NCBI RefSeq assembly: GCF_000746095.1
Contig: NZ_JQKP01000003.1
Coordinates: forward strand, 124,001-188,000
Source: Ferriphaselus sp. R-1
Lineage (GTDB): Bacteria; Pseudomonadota; Gammaproteobacteria; Burkholderiales; Gallionellaceae
Reading direction: 5' to 3'
DNA: 64,000 nucleotides
Part shown: one piece after another, positions 35,161 through 45,517 of the stretch
Numbering within the stretch: position 1 is the first letter of the stretch
Layout of the letters: each line of letters opens with the position of its first letter
Program-made: the position numbers and the translations under genes
The notes under the pieces: model-generated
Database searches by the model: none
What the model saw: the letters and a program-made list of their open reading frames with translations, nothing else
Told to the model about the DNA's origin: nothing

Positions 35161-36221
35161 GTGCGCTCCAGCACGACCGAGGCATGGCTGCCGCCGAAGC
35201 CGAGTATCGTCGCCATCACCCGGCGCACCCCCTCCGGCCTGACCGTAGCCAGCGTGACTCCCAGCGCCTCATCCAGCGCGTCGCGGCAGGCGGGCCAGGC
35301 CGCGTCCGCGTCCAGGCAGCATGCCAGCAGGGCGAGCTCGACCGCGCCGGACGCGCCCATGGCGTGCCCCACGCTGGCCTTGAGCGAGACCAGCGGCGGC
35401 ATGTCCGCGTACACCTCGCGCAAGCCCTGAGCCTCGACCCCATCGTTCACCGGGCTGCCTGCGGCCTGGACCTTGATCAGGTCGATCTCCCCGGCCCCCA
35501 GCCCGGCTGCGGCCAAAGCCTGGCGGTGCATGGCCACCACGGCAGAGGGCGTAGCGCCGGTCGGTTGCGTGCCGTCCACCACATGGGCTCCGCCCAGCAG
35601 TCGCCACCGGCTAGCCGCGCCTGTCGTCAGGCGCAGTGCCGCGACGGCCTCGCCCAGCACCAGGCCGTCGCGGTGCAGGCCGAAGGGTTGGCTGGTCGTG
35701 GTAGAAAGCAGTTGCAGGGCAGCAAAGCCCGCCAGGGTCAGCCGGTTGTCCAGCTCGATGCCCAACACCAGCGCGTCCTCGACCTCGCCACTGGCGAGCA
35801 GAGCATGGGCGGCCAGCAAGGCGTTCAGGCTGGAAGTACAGGCAGTGCTGATGACGTGTACCGGACCGGTCCACGCCAGCCAGTCCGCCACCTTGGCTGC
35901 GAACAGGTCGTAAGCGATGTCGGCCTCGCCGCGCTCTGCCGCGCCGATGTCGAACGAAGACGTGGCGATGAACAAGGGACTGTTGCGGATCAGCCCGCCC
36001 CCCGCTTCTTCGCTGACGCGCCGGACCAACTCGCGCGCCCGCTCGTTCCAGTCGCCTGCGGAGCCGGGGATGGCGTGATACGGGAAATCCCCACCCATCA
36101 TGCCCGGCAGATGGCGGGTGGCCACCGGCTGACTACGCTGTCGTAACCCGGCCAGCACCTCTGGCTTGCCCCGTCCCAAAGAACAGGCCAGACCAAAGTC
36201 GGCGAGGTAGACGGGCTTCAT
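35157..36221 (-). CDS. Beta-ketoacyl synthase lacking the first active-site histidine
   Basis: 354 residues, FabF-like. The nucleophile C128 (ISTACTSS), K281 and H286 (SLKASVGHAMGASG) are present. The segment that normally reads HGTGT with the first catalytic histidine is QAAGS (252-256), followed by the conserved ND. Decarboxylative condensation of malonyl-ACP normally needs both histidines, so this enzyme may accept or transfer acyl chains rather than extend them, or use another residue. It overlaps an ACP gene upstream and a ketosynthase-like gene downstream by four bases each. Confidence 0.88.
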   Translation of the reverse strand: MKPVYLADFGLACSLGRGKPEVLAGLRQRSQPVATRHLPGMMGGDFPYHAIPGSAGDWNERARELVRRVSEEAGGGLIRNSPLFIATSSFDIGAAERGEADIAYDLFAAKVADWLAWTGPVHVISTACTSSLNALLAAHALLASGEVEDALVLGIELDNRLTLAGFAALQLLSTTTSQPFGLHRDGLVLGEAVAALRLTTGAASRWRLLGGAHVVDGTQPTGATPSAVVAMHRQALAAAGLGAGEIDLIKVQAAGSPVNDGVEAQGLREVYADMPPLVSLKASVGHAMGASGAVELALLACCLDADAAWPACRDALDEALGVTLATVRPEGVRRVMATILGFGGSHASVVLERT

Positions 36222-36487
36222 GCCGGGCGCTGTCTGCGCAGATGTTCCGCCAGTGACGACAGCGAGGCCAGCGCACGGCGCGTATCCTTGCTGTCAGGCA
36301 TGCGCACGCCGTAGCTCTTCTGGATGGCCATGGAGATCTGCAAGGCATCCAGCGAGTCCAGTTCCAGCCGCGAACCGGGACCGAACCAGGGCTCGTCGTC
36401 GCTCAGGCCGCCGACGGGCTCGTCCTTGTCCACGGCGGACAGAATGCACTGCTTGAGTTCGGCGCGGAACGCCAGGTCATCGTCCAT
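36218..36487 (-). CDS. Acyl carrier protein 2 of the cluster
   Basis: 89 residues. The phosphopantetheine serine is S45 in ELDSLDALQISMAIQ. The protein is acidic, with a four-helix ACP pattern. It overlaps the ketosynthase with the missing histidine by four bases, so the two may be dedicated partners. It differs strongly from the other ACP 24 bases upstream. Confidence 0.9.
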   Translation of the reverse strand: MDDDLAFRAELKQCILSAVDKDEPVGGLSDDEPWFGPGSRLELDSLDALQISMAIQKSYGVRMPDSKDTRRALASLSSLAEHLRRQRPA

Positions 36488-36510
36488 CAGTATGATGCCG
36501 CCTGCCGGGA

Positions 36511-36774
36511 CTAGCTGGCCGAGTGCTGCTGGATGTGCTGGTTCAGGCTGCGCAGGGAGGAGAATATCTTGGTGTTGTCGGCACTGTCAGACTTGATCTG
36601 TACACCGTAGGTCTTGGAGATCGCCAGCGAAAGTTCGAGGATGTCGATCGAATCCAGCCCCAGGCCTTCGCCATACAGAGGCGCATCCGGCTCGATCTCC
36701 GCTGCCGCCACGTCGAGATTCAGCGCACTGACGATGAGTTTTGCCAATTCCAGTTCTTGTTGATCCAATGCCAT
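36511..36774 (-). CDS. Acyl carrier protein 1 of the cluster
   Basis: 87 residues. The phosphopantetheine serine is S42 in LGLDSIDILELSLAI. Polyene clusters typically carry two ACPs, as here. It is the first gene after a 65-base gap with its own -10-like box. Confidence 0.92.
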   Translation of the reverse strand: MALDQQELELAKLIVSALNLDVAAAEIEPDAPLYGEGLGLDSIDILELSLAISKTYGVQIKSDSADNTKIFSSLRSLNQHIQQHSAS

Positions 36775-36819
36775 GTCCGTCCCCGAGTCTTGTGGTTTGT
36801 TTGGTCTAGTTTGGGGCGG

Positions 36820-36825
36820 ATTCTA
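36820..36825 (-). promoter_or_regulatory. Candidate internal -10 box before the ACP genes
   Basis: On the minus strand TAGAAT followed by CCGCCCC lies 46 bases upstream of the ACP1 start, in the gap after the ketoreductase gene. It matches the local -10 plus C/G pattern. Confidence 0.4.
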
Positions 36826-36839
36826 CCTCAAGATGACCC

Positions 36840-37559
36840 TTATATCATCGCGCCATTGATGGAGATGACTTGCCCGGAGATGTAGGCGGCACGTTCCGAA
36901 GCCAGGAACGCCACCAGATCGGCGACCTCTTCCGGCTTGCCAGCGCGCCCCACCGGCACCATGCGCTTGATGGCTTCCTTGTCGAACACATTCTCGGTCA
37001 TGGCCGACTCGATGATGCCGGGCGCGACGGCATTGACCGTGACCCCCCGGCTGGCCAGTTCCAGTGCCAGCGATTTGGTCGCCCCATGCAGACCGGCCTT
37101 GGCCGCCGCATAGTTGGTCTGCCCCCTGTTGCCAGTGATGGCGGCCACCGACGAGATGTTGATGATGCGCCCCCAGCGCTTGCCCAGCATCGGCAGCAGC
37201 AGCGGTTGCGTCACATTGAAGAAGCCGTTCAGCGAGACATCGATCACCCGCCCCCACTGCTCGGCGTTCATGCCCGGCATCACCGCATCGTCATGGATGC
37301 CTGCGTTGTTGACCAACACCTGGATCGCACCGTCCTGCAAGATCGCTTGCACTGCCGCCTGAGTCTGTCCGGCATCGGCCACGTCGAACGCCACGGCCTG
37401 TGCGCTGCCGCCCGCCGCGAGTATCCCGGCAACGGTCTCCTGCGCCTTGTCCAGCCCCCGGTTGGCGTGCACATAGACGTGACAGCCCTGCGCTGCCAGC
37501 GTGCGACAGATCGCCGCACCTATGCCCCCGCTGCCCCCGGTCACCAGTGCCCGCTTCAT
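36840..37559 (-). CDS. 3-ketoacyl-ACP reductase (FabG-like) of the polyene cluster
   Basis: 239 residues from the ATG at 37557-37559. The cofactor loop is VTGGSGGIGAAI, with NNAG, and the catalytic Ser-Tyr-Lys in INISSVAAIT...NYAAAKAG. It reduces the 3-keto group during polyene chain building, the role of ApeQ in aryl polyene clusters. Its start overlaps the dehydratase stop by four bases. Confidence 0.93.
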   Translation of the reverse strand: MKRALVTGGSGGIGAAICRTLAAQGCHVYVHANRGLDKAQETVAGILAAGGSAQAVAFDVADAGQTQAAVQAILQDGAIQVLVNNAGIHDDAVMPGMNAEQWGRVIDVSLNGFFNVTQPLLLPMLGKRWGRIINISSVAAITGNRGQTNYAAAKAGLHGATKSLALELASRGVTVNAVAPGIIESAMTENVFDKEAIKRMVPVGRAGKPEEVADLVAFLASERAAYISGQVISINGAMI

Positions 37560-38002
37560 GCCCCGCCCTTTCCGGACGCGTCCAGGATCACGGTCGCACG
37601 TCCATGCATGACATGCACGGCACCGGCCCGGATGTCGAACTGGTAGATCACCCGCATCTCGTCCCCCATGATTTTTTCGGCATCGATCACCAGATCGTCG
37701 GCCAAGGTGTCCAGCCGCGTCGCGTGGCACACCACGTCGCGCACAGCGGCCAGGTAGCCGAGTTGGGGCTTGGCTCCGAAGTCCGCATCCCAGGCCCCGT
37801 GCACGGCCATGGCCTGTGCGGCGTATTCGATCCCGCACAGAGCGGGCAGTGTGTCGCCGGAGCGCAACGGGTTGTGCGGGTCACGGTGCGAACGGCTGAC
37901 GCAGCGTATGCGCTGGGCATCGTAAGCCAGCACGCCGTCGAGCAGACACATATCTCCTGTGTGCGGGATGACCCGGCTGATCTCGGCCTTGCCGGCTAAC
38001 AC
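37556..38002 (-). CDS. 3-hydroxyacyl-ACP dehydratase, ApeP-like
   Basis: 148 residues if started at the GTG at 38000-38002, which overlaps the upstream stop. A later ATG (MCLLDG) would remove the catalytic histidine. Hot-dog fold features are H14 in VIPHTGDMCLLDGVL and the helix CGIEYAAQAMAVHG, as in ApeP. It removes water after ketoreduction to give each conjugated double bond. In characterised aryl polyene clusters a second dehydratase (ApeI) pairs with it; none is seen here. Confidence 0.85.
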   Translation of the reverse strand: MLAGKAEISRVIPHTGDMCLLDGVLAYDAQRIRCVSRSHRDPHNPLRSGDTLPALCGIEYAAQAMAVHGAWDADFGAKPQLGYLAAVRDVVCHATRLDTLADDLVIDAEKIMGDEMRVIYQFDIRAGAVHVMHGRATVILDASGKGGA

Positions 38003-38793
38003 GGGCTGACCCTGACACGCAGATGGCTGTCCGTCAGGTAGGCGAGATCGACCTGCGTAGCGGCTGATCCGGCCAGCGCCGCCAGCACGGGCAAACCGCG
38101 CGCCACCGGCACGCCCAGCCGCAGCGCCTCCAGCGCGGGCTCCTGCATCATGGTCTCGGTCACCGGTCCCGGCTGCCAATCCAGCTCCAGCATGGCCAGC
38201 GATGTCTCGCTCCGTTCCGGGGTCAGCAGCAACGCCAGGCCGAATGCGGCGGTGATGGGCCGCACCGCATGCAAGGGCTGCGGATAAGGATGGTCGTAGG
38301 CGATCAAGGCCACGACAGCGCGGTCCACTGCCACTTGTACGGCAGATTCCAGCAGCCCTGCGGCGAAGCTGGCATCGTGTGCGCACAGACTGGTGGACGG
38401 CTCGCGCGAGCCCGCCGCGATGCACCAATAGCCTGCGGCGGCGTTGTGGACGGAGTTATGGAAACGGGTCGGCGACACTTCACGCGGCGCGGTCGCCAGT
38501 ATGGTGTTGATGGCGTGGACGTTGTCGTTGTCGCCTCCCGACGAGGTGAACACCGTCGCTGCCGTGCCGGTCTCGCGTCCGGCCTGCTGCAACGCTTCCA
38601 GCCCGACCGCGAGCGCGAGCTTGATCGGCACACCGGCGCGCCTGCGCTCCGCCGCTGGCAGCATGTCGCAGACACGCATCTGGGTCGGTTGCGGCAGATA
38701 GTCCGCCCGGCCCGCCAGTATCTCGCGTCCCGCAGACCAATTCTCCAGCCCCGGCCCGAGCAGGCCGATACCCTCGACAAAGACGCGCATCAT
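37996..38793 (-). CDS. Ketosynthase chain-length factor, ApeC-like
   Basis: 265 residues from the ATG at 38791-38793, overlapping the ketosynthase stop by four bases. It is a shortened ketosynthase relative (VFVEGIGLLGPGLENW, ALQQAG, VFTSSGGDNDNVHAINTIL, FHNSVHNAAAGYWCIAAGS) without the catalytic cysteine or the His/Lys half. Such proteins pair with an active ketosynthase and set chain length. The tight coupling to the upstream active synthase fits an ApeO-ApeC-type heterodimer. Confidence 0.83.
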   Translation of the reverse strand: MMRVFVEGIGLLGPGLENWSAGREILAGRADYLPQPTQMRVCDMLPAAERRRAGVPIKLALAVGLEALQQAGRETGTAATVFTSSGGDNDNVHAINTILATAPREVSPTRFHNSVHNAAAGYWCIAAGSREPSTSLCAHDASFAAGLLESAVQVAVDRAVVALIAYDHPYPQPLHAVRPITAAFGLALLLTPERSETSLAMLELDWQPGPVTETMMQEPALEALRLGVPVARGLPVLAALAGSAATQVDLAYLTDSHLRVRVSPC

Positions 38794-39989
38794 GCTGTTT
38801 TCCCCAACACCAGACTGCAATTGCTGCCACCGAAGCCGAAAGAGTTGCTCAACACGCGCTCCACTCTGGCCGAGCTGCCCTCGATCCGGTAGTCGATCGC
38901 CAGCGCGGGATCGAGCTGCTGCGTGTTCAGGCTGCCGGGGATGAAACCGTGCTCGATGGTCAGCATGGAAATGATGGCTTCGGTGATCCCCGCCGCCCCC
39001 AGCAGATGGCCGGTCCAGCCCTTGGTCGAGCTGCACGGAACGCGGCTGCCGAATACCTCGGCGATGGCCTTGCCTTCGCTGGTATCGTTGGAACGGGTCG
39101 CCGTGCCGTGCAGATTGATGTAGTCGATGTCGTCCGCCACCAGCCCGGCAGAGGTCAGCGCACGGTGCATCGCCAACTGCGCGCCCAGTCCCTCGGGATG
39201 CGGCGTGGACATGTGGTAAGCGTCCGAACTTTCGCCCACGCCCAACAGCAACATGCCCCGCGCATCAGGCCGCGCCCGTTCGATCAAGGCGAAACCTGCG
39301 CCCTCGCCCACCGAGATCCCGTCCCGCTCCGCGTCGTAGGGACGGCAGGGCAAGCGCGAGACCAGGCCCAGCGAGTTGAAGCCGTACAAGGTGCTCAGGC
39401 ACAGGCTGTCCACCCCGCCCACCACCACCGCATCGCAGACACCTGCCTCCATCATGCGCGCCGCATTGGCGAACACCTTGGCGCTCGAAGAACAGGCGGA
39501 AGAGACCACGAAGGACGGGCCGGTCAGGCCGAGATAGCGCGCCACGAAACCGGCCAGCGAATACGAGTTCTGCGTCTCGGCATACTGGAAATCCGGTGGC
39601 AACTGCCCGGTCTGCGGGTCCAGCCGACGGTAGGCCAGCTCTGTTTGCAGGATGCCGGAGGTGCTGGTCCCCAGAAACACGCCGATGCGATGCGCGCCAT
39701 AGCTGCGCTTCGCTGCCGCCACCACCTCGGCAAAACCATCCTGCTCCAGTCCCAGTTGGGCCAAACGGTTGTTGCGGCAATCGTGAGCGGCAAGATCGGG
39801 CCGGATGGCATAAGCATCCAGGGCGGGCACCTTGGCGATGTACGTTTCGAGATCGACATCCTCGAACTGACACGCGCTCAAGCCCGAGCGCCGGGACCGC
39901 ATCGCATCCAGAGTGGCTGCTGTACCCAGCCCGAGGCTGTTGGCAAGCGTGAAGTGACTGATGAATAAGGGAGACAAATTGAGCGGCAC
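38790..39989 (-). CDS. Beta-ketoacyl-ACP synthase, ApeO-like
   Basis: 399 residues with a complete active site: C166 (VVSSACSSSAK), H294 (NLHGTATRSND), K323 and H328 (STKGWTGHLLGAAG). It elongates the polyene chain with malonyl-ACP. It is the first gene of the cluster and is coupled to the chain-length factor. The upstream 330 bases separate it from folE2. Confidence 0.92.
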   Translation of the reverse strand: MPLNLSPLFISHFTLANSLGLGTAATLDAMRSRRSGLSACQFEDVDLETYIAKVPALDAYAIRPDLAAHDCRNNRLAQLGLEQDGFAEVVAAAKRSYGAHRIGVFLGTSTSGILQTELAYRRLDPQTGQLPPDFQYAETQNSYSLAGFVARYLGLTGPSFVVSSACSSSAKVFANAARMMEAGVCDAVVVGGVDSLCLSTLYGFNSLGLVSRLPCRPYDAERDGISVGEGAGFALIERARPDARGMLLLGVGESSDAYHMSTPHPEGLGAQLAMHRALTSAGLVADDIDYINLHGTATRSNDTSEGKAIAEVFGSRVPCSSTKGWTGHLLGAAGITEAIISMLTIEHGFIPGSLNTQQLDPALAIDYRIEGSSARVERVLSNSFGFGGSNCSLVLGKTA

Positions 39990-40319
39990 TAAGAGTCAAA
40001 TGAGAGAGCCGACCCGGCGCATCCAGCCCCGGAACGGCTCGCGGATTCTAAAACATCCCGCAGAGCGAGTCCATGCGGAAAGTATGGGGCAATTCGCCTC
40101 CGGCCTGGCTGTCGCCCCACCAGCGATACCGGGCGCGATGATGCAGGAAGCGACCGGGCCAGACAATAGGCCGGACGGCATATTGACAATGGGGCGCAAG
40201 GCTGACTGCTCCGCCCCACAAATGACGACAAGCCGCATAGCGGCTTGTCGTGGCGCGGGCTAACGCGTGTAATGCGCAATACCGAAGCCGATCCGAGCGC
40301 GAGATGCTGCGCGCCGTGC
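39990..40319. other. Gap upstream of the polyene cluster
   Basis: No gene is seen. It holds a strong hairpin next to folE2 (40225-40251) and a weak promoter-like pair on the minus strand: TTGTCA (complement of 40184-40189) and TATTGT (complement of 40163-40168), 15 bases apart. A leader of about 170 bases would precede the first ketosynthase gene. Confidence 0.4.
40225..40251. terminator. Perfect 12-pair hairpin after folE2
   Basis: ACGACAAGCCGC at 40225-40236 and its exact complement at 40240-40251 flank a three-base loop. On the minus strand it is followed by TCATTTGTGG, a weak T-rich tail. It probably ends folE2 transcription before the polyene cluster. Confidence 0.55.
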
Positions 40320-41123
40320 TCAGTTCTGCGACTTGTCTCTTTCGATCAAGGCATAGGCCGAGTGGTTGTGGATGGACTCGAAGTTCTCGGATTCCACCAC
40401 GTAGGAGACGATGCGGTCGTCGGCGTTGAGCACGGCGGCGACATCACGCACCATGTCTTCGACGAACTTGGGGTTGTCGTAGGCGCGTTCGGTGACGAAC
40501 TTCTCGTCCGGGCGCTTGAGCAGGCCGAACAGTTCGCAGGAGGCTTGCTCTTCAGCGTAGCGCACCAACTCTTCGATCCACACCGGGGTGGAGGTACGCA
40601 CGGTGAGCGTGACGTGGGAGCGCTGGTTGTGAGCGCCGCGCTCGGAGATCTTCTTGGAACACGGGCACAGGCTGGTCACCGGCACCAGCACCTTCATGGT
40701 GAAGCGGTATTCGCCGTCGATGATCTCACCGACGAAGGTCACGTCGTAATCGAGCAGGCTCTGCACGCCGGACACCGGGGCCGCCTTGTTGACGAAATAC
40801 GGGAAACTCATCTCGATGTAGCCCGATTGCGCCTCCAGCTTGACCACCATCTCGCGCAGGATGCTCTCGAACGATTCGACCGAGATCTCGCGCCCATGCT
40901 GGTTGAGGATCTCCACGAAGCGCGACATGTGCGTGCCCTTGAAGTTGTGCGGCAGGTGCACGTACATATTGAAGGTGGCGACGGTGTGCTGCACACCCAC
41001 GCTCTTGTCCTTGACCATGACAGGATGGCGGATGCCCTTGATGCCTACCTTGTTGATCGCCAACTGGCGGGTGTCGGCGCTGTTCTGTACATCCGGGATG
41101 GCGCACGCTGCGGCTGAGTTCAT
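40320..41123 (-). CDS. folE2: GTP cyclohydrolase FolE2 (type IB)
   Basis: 267 residues. Key blocks are [14 protein letters not shown], the metal-site cysteine in [21 protein letters not shown] (split by normal spacing) and [10 protein letters not shown]. It makes dihydroneopterin triphosphate for folate or queuosine precursors. The zinc-independent FolE2 form often replaces FolE when zinc is scarce; no Zur site was identified. Confidence 0.96.
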   Translation of the reverse strand: MNSAAACAIPDVQNSADTRQLAINKVGIKGIRHPVMVKDKSVGVQHTVATFNMYVHLPHNFKGTHMSRFVEILNQHGREISVESFESILREMVVKLEAQSGYIEMSFPYFVNKAAPVSGVQSLLDYDVTFVGEIIDGEYRFTMKVLVPVTSLCPCSKKISERGAHNQRSHVTLTVRTSTPVWIEELVRYAEEQASCELFGLLKRPDEKFVTERAYDNPKFVEDMVRDVAAVLNADDRIVSYVVESENFESIHNHSAYALIERDKSQN

Positions 41124-41159
41124 AGTCTTGTTCTCGATACTGAAAAGTCAGAGGTGGGA

Positions 41160-41165
41160 ATTATA
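41160..41165 (-). promoter_or_regulatory. TATAAT -10 box before folE2
   Basis: A perfect TATAAT on the minus strand followed by TCCCACC, 36 bases upstream of the folE2 ATG. Confidence 0.5.
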
Positions 41166-41175
41166 GCCGATAGTT

Positions 41176-43020
41176 TCACTCGGGATAACGTCTGCGCACC
41201 GCAGCCACGATGCCCGCTGCATCCAGACCGCACCCGGCCAGCATTCTGGACGGCTCGCCCTGCTCCAGATAGGCATCCGGCAGACCGAGCAGCAGTACCG
41301 GCACGGCCAGTCCATGCTGGGCGAGGCATTCGATCACAGCGCTACCCGCGCCCCCCTGGATGACGTTCTCTTCCAGCGTCACCAGCAGGTCGTGTTCACC
41401 GGCCAGCTTCAGCACCAGCTCAGCATCCAGCGGCTTGACGAAGCGCATGTTGGCGACCGTCGCATCCAGCTGAGCAGCGGCTTCCAGCGCAGGTGCGAGC
41501 ATGGAGCCAAAGGCCAGCAGCGCGACTTTCTTGCCGCTGCGGCGCAACTCGCCCTTGCCCACCGGCAAGGCAGCCAAATCGGCTTGCGGCGTGACTCCGG
41601 GGCCGGTGCCACGCGGATAGCGCACCGCCGTCGGCGTATCCAGGGTGTGCGCGGTGTACAGCATCTGGCGGCATTCGTTCTCGTCCGCCGGAGTCATCAC
41701 CGTCATGTTCGGTATGCAACGCAGGAAGCTCAGATCGAAGCTGCCGGCATGCGTCGCGCCGTCCGCACCGACCAGGCCGCCACGGTCTATGGCCAGCAGC
41801 ACCGGCAGGTTCTGGATGGCGATGTCGTGGATCAGCTGGTCGTAAGCGCGTTGCAGGAAGGTGGAGTAGATCGCCACCACCGGCTTGTAGCCCTCGCAGG
41901 CCAGACCGGCAGCGAAGGTCAGCGCATGCTGTTCAGCGATGCCGACATCGAAGTAACGGGCCGGGAAGCGCTCGGAGAATTCGACCATGCCCGAACCCTC
42001 GCACATCGCCGGAGTGATGCCGACCAGCTTGTCGTCCTGCTCCGCCATGTCGCACAGCCATTCACCGAACACCTGAGTATAGGTCGGCTTGGCCGCGCCC
42101 TTGGGCTGGATGCCGCTGACCGGATCGAACTTGCCTACACCGTGGTACAGGATGCAGTCCTGCTCGGCGCGAACATAGCCCTTGCCCTTCTGGGTGACGA
42201 TGTGCAGGAACTGCGGCCCTTGCAACTGGCGGATGTTCTGCAAAGTCGTGACCAGCACGTCCAGATCGTGACCGTCGATGGGGCCGATGTAATTGAAGCC
42301 GAACTCCTCGAACAGGGTGCTCGGCGTGACCATGCCCTTGACGTGCTCCTCGGCACGCTTGGCGAACTCCAGCATCTGCGGCATGCCCTTGAGGATGCTC
42401 TCGCTCTTGCTGCGCACCTTGGCGTAGAAGCGGCCTGACATCAGTTTGGCCAGATAGTTGTTGAGCGCCCCCACCGGCTTGGAGATGGACATGTCGTTGT
42501 CGTTAAGGATCACCAGCAGGTTGGCATCCATCGCTCCGGCGTTGTTGAGCGCCTCGAACGCCATGCCGCCGGTCATCGCTCCATCGCCGATGATGGCTAC
42601 GGCACGGTCGTCCGAACCGGCCAGTTGCGCCGCCGCCGCCATACCCAACGCGGCGGAGATCGAGGTGCTCGAATGGCCGGTGCCAAAGGTGTCGAACTCG
42701 CTCTCGCTGCGCTTGGGGAAACCGGAGATGCCTCCGGCCATGCGCAGTCCGGCCATGGCTTCGCGACGCCCGGTCAGGATCTTGTGCGCATAGGTCTGGT
42801 GACCGACATCCCACACCAGCTTGTCCTGCGGGGTGTTAAACACATAGTGCAGGGCCACGGTCAGTTCGACGGTGCCCAGGTTCGACGACAAATGGCCGCC
42901 GGTCTTGCTCACCGATTCGACCAGAAAGGCGCGCAACTCATCCGCCAGTTGCGGCAACTGCTGCGGCTCAAGACGGCGCAGGTCTTCGGGAGAGGTGATG
43001 GATTCCAGCAGGGTGGGCAT
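41176..43020 (-). CDS. dxs: 1-deoxy-D-xylulose-5-phosphate synthase
   Basis: 614 residues from the ATG at 43018-43020. Thiamine diphosphate motifs are [17 protein letters not shown] and the following LNDNDMSIS. Other marks are [38 protein letters not shown] and [15 protein letters not shown]. It makes DXP from pyruvate and glyceraldehyde phosphate, the first step of the MEP isoprenoid route. Its start overlaps the ispA stop, and the order xseB-ispA-dxs is the common proteobacterial operon. Confidence 0.97.
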   Translation of the reverse strand: MPTLLESITSPEDLRRLEPQQLPQLADELRAFLVESVSKTGGHLSSNLGTVELTVALHYVFNTPQDKLVWDVGHQTYAHKILTGRREAMAGLRMAGGISGFPKRSESEFDTFGTGHSSTSISAALGMAAAAQLAGSDDRAVAIIGDGAMTGGMAFEALNNAGAMDANLLVILNDNDMSISKPVGALNNYLAKLMSGRFYAKVRSKSESILKGMPQMLEFAKRAEEHVKGMVTPSTLFEEFGFNYIGPIDGHDLDVLVTTLQNIRQLQGPQFLHIVTQKGKGYVRAEQDCILYHGVGKFDPVSGIQPKGAAKPTYTQVFGEWLCDMAEQDDKLVGITPAMCEGSGMVEFSERFPARYFDVGIAEQHALTFAAGLACEGYKPVVAIYSTFLQRAYDQLIHDIAIQNLPVLLAIDRGGLVGADGATHAGSFDLSFLRCIPNMTVMTPADENECRQMLYTAHTLDTPTAVRYPRGTGPGVTPQADLAALPVGKGELRRSGKKVALLAFGSMLAPALEAAAQLDATVANMRFVKPLDAELVLKLAGEHDLLVTLEENVIQGGAGSAVIECLAQHGLAVPVLLLGLPDAYLEQGEPSRMLAGCGLDAAGIVAAVRRRYPE

Positions 43021-43910
43021 CAATACTTTCGCAATACGATGAAGTCTGCCAGTTCGCGCAGACGTTGGGCGGGAGCGCCCAGTTCGGCGAGCGCTTCCAG
43101 CGCCTCGCGGTGCAGATCGGCTGCCATGCGCTTGGCCGCCGCCGCGCCCAGTAACGTGACGTAAGTGGGCTTGTCGTTGTCGGCATCCTTGCCTGCGGTC
43201 TTGCCCAGCGTAGCGGTGTCGGCCTCGGCATCCAGCACGTCGTCGACCACCTGGAAGGCCAGGCCGATGCACTTGGCGTAATGGTCCAGACGCTCCAGCA
43301 AGCGCTGGTCGGCCTCGCCGCAATGTGCGCCCAGCAGCACGGCAGCGCGGATCAGCGCGCCGGTCTTGTGAATGTGCATGAACTCCAGCTCGGGCACGCT
43401 CAAGGGCTTGCCCACGCTATCCAGGTCGATGGCCTGACCGCCCGCCATGCCGCGCGAACCGGAGGCCTGCGCCAGCAGGCGCACCATCTCGATCTGGCGC
43501 AGAGGACGGTCGCTCAGGGCCGGGTCGGTGAGGAACTGGAACGCCAGCGTCTGCAGGCTGTCGCCCACCAGCAGGGCGGTCGCCTCGTCGTATCGCACAT
43601 GGCAGGTCGGCTTGCCGCGCCGCAGCACATCGTCGTCCATGCAGGGCATGTCGTCGTGCACCAGCGAATACGCATGGATCAGCTCGACAGCGGCGGCGAC
43701 GTGGTCGATCCGCTCCACGGTGGCACCGACCAGTTCACCGGCGGCGAAAGCCAGCAAAGGGCGGACCCGCTTGCCTCCATCGAGCACCGAATAGCGCATC
43801 GCCTGATGCAGGCGTTGTGGGGCGACATCCGGTTGCGGCAGCCATTGCTTCAGCACCTCCTCGAAGCGCGACTGCTGGGCGCTGGCCCAATCCTGAAAAA
43901 CCAAGGTCAT
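43020..43910 (-). CDS. ispA: Farnesyl diphosphate synthase
   Basis: 296 residues. The two aspartate-rich metal sites are [10 protein letters not shown] and VVDDVLD, with GGKRVRPLL near the N-terminus. It builds farnesyl diphosphate from isopentenyl and dimethylallyl diphosphates. Coupled to dxs downstream and xseB upstream by four-base or shorter overlaps. Confidence 0.96.
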   Translation of the reverse strand: MTLVFQDWASAQQSRFEEVLKQWLPQPDVAPQRLHQAMRYSVLDGGKRVRPLLAFAAGELVGATVERIDHVAAAVELIHAYSLVHDDMPCMDDDVLRRGKPTCHVRYDEATALLVGDSLQTLAFQFLTDPALSDRPLRQIEMVRLLAQASGSRGMAGGQAIDLDSVGKPLSVPELEFMHIHKTGALIRAAVLLGAHCGEADQRLLERLDHYAKCIGLAFQVVDDVLDAEADTATLGKTAGKDADNDKPTYVTLLGAAAAKRMAADLHREALEALAELGAPAQRLRELADFIVLRKY

Positions 43911-44140
43911 TTGTCTTCGTCCACTGCGAACGGTTTGAGCGCGCCCTCTTCCAGCACGCTGACTTGTTGCTGCACGTCGTCCAGCTTGCCGCGACAGCGC
44001 TGCAACAGCTCCACACCGCGCCGGTATGCCGCCAGGGAATCCTCCAGCGACAGCTTGCCGGACTCCATGTCGGCCACCACTTGCTCCAGCTCGGCGAGCG
44101 CCGCCTCGAAGCTTTGCCCCTTGGGGGATTTTGCAGTCAT
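43907..44140 (-). CDS. xseB: Exodeoxyribonuclease VII small subunit
   Basis: 77 residues from the ATG at 44138-44140. It shows the family pattern SFEAALAELEQVVADMESG, LSLEDSLAAYRRGVELLQRC and a C-terminal coiled-coil. It is the small subunit of the single-strand exonuclease. It begins the xseB-ispA-dxs unit, overlapping ispA by four bases. Confidence 0.95.
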   Translation of the reverse strand: MTAKSPKGQSFEAALAELEQVVADMESGKLSLEDSLAAYRRGVELLQRCRGKLDDVQQQVSVLEEGALKPFAVDEDK

Positions 44141-44208
44141 CACTGATCTCGTTCGCGAAAGGCGTGCATTGTACCGAATGGCTCCACTCCTAGACAATCG
44201 CCCCGGCG

Positions 44209-44214
44209 ATTATA
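44209..44214 (-). promoter_or_regulatory. TATAAT -10 box before xseB-ispA-dxs
   Basis: A perfect TATAAT on the minus strand followed by CGCCGGGGCG, 68 bases upstream of the xseB ATG. Confidence 0.5.
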
Positions 44215-44284
44215 GTCGCCACAGACCATCGTGCCGAAAGCGGAAAATCCCTGCCGCCGCCGCTCACACTCGGTGCGAGGCGGG

Positions 44285-44290
44285 TATAAT
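44285..44290 (+). promoter_or_regulatory. TATAAT -10 box before the aminotransferase gene
   Basis: TATAAT followed by CGCGGGC, 32 bases before the TTG start at 44323. It lies back to back with the xseB box about 70 bases away. Confidence 0.5.
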
Positions 44291-44322
44291 CGCGGGCAAT
44301 GTCCCAACCGTAAGGAAACATC

Positions 44323-45513
<1,191 letters not shown>

Positions 45514-45517
45514 CCGG

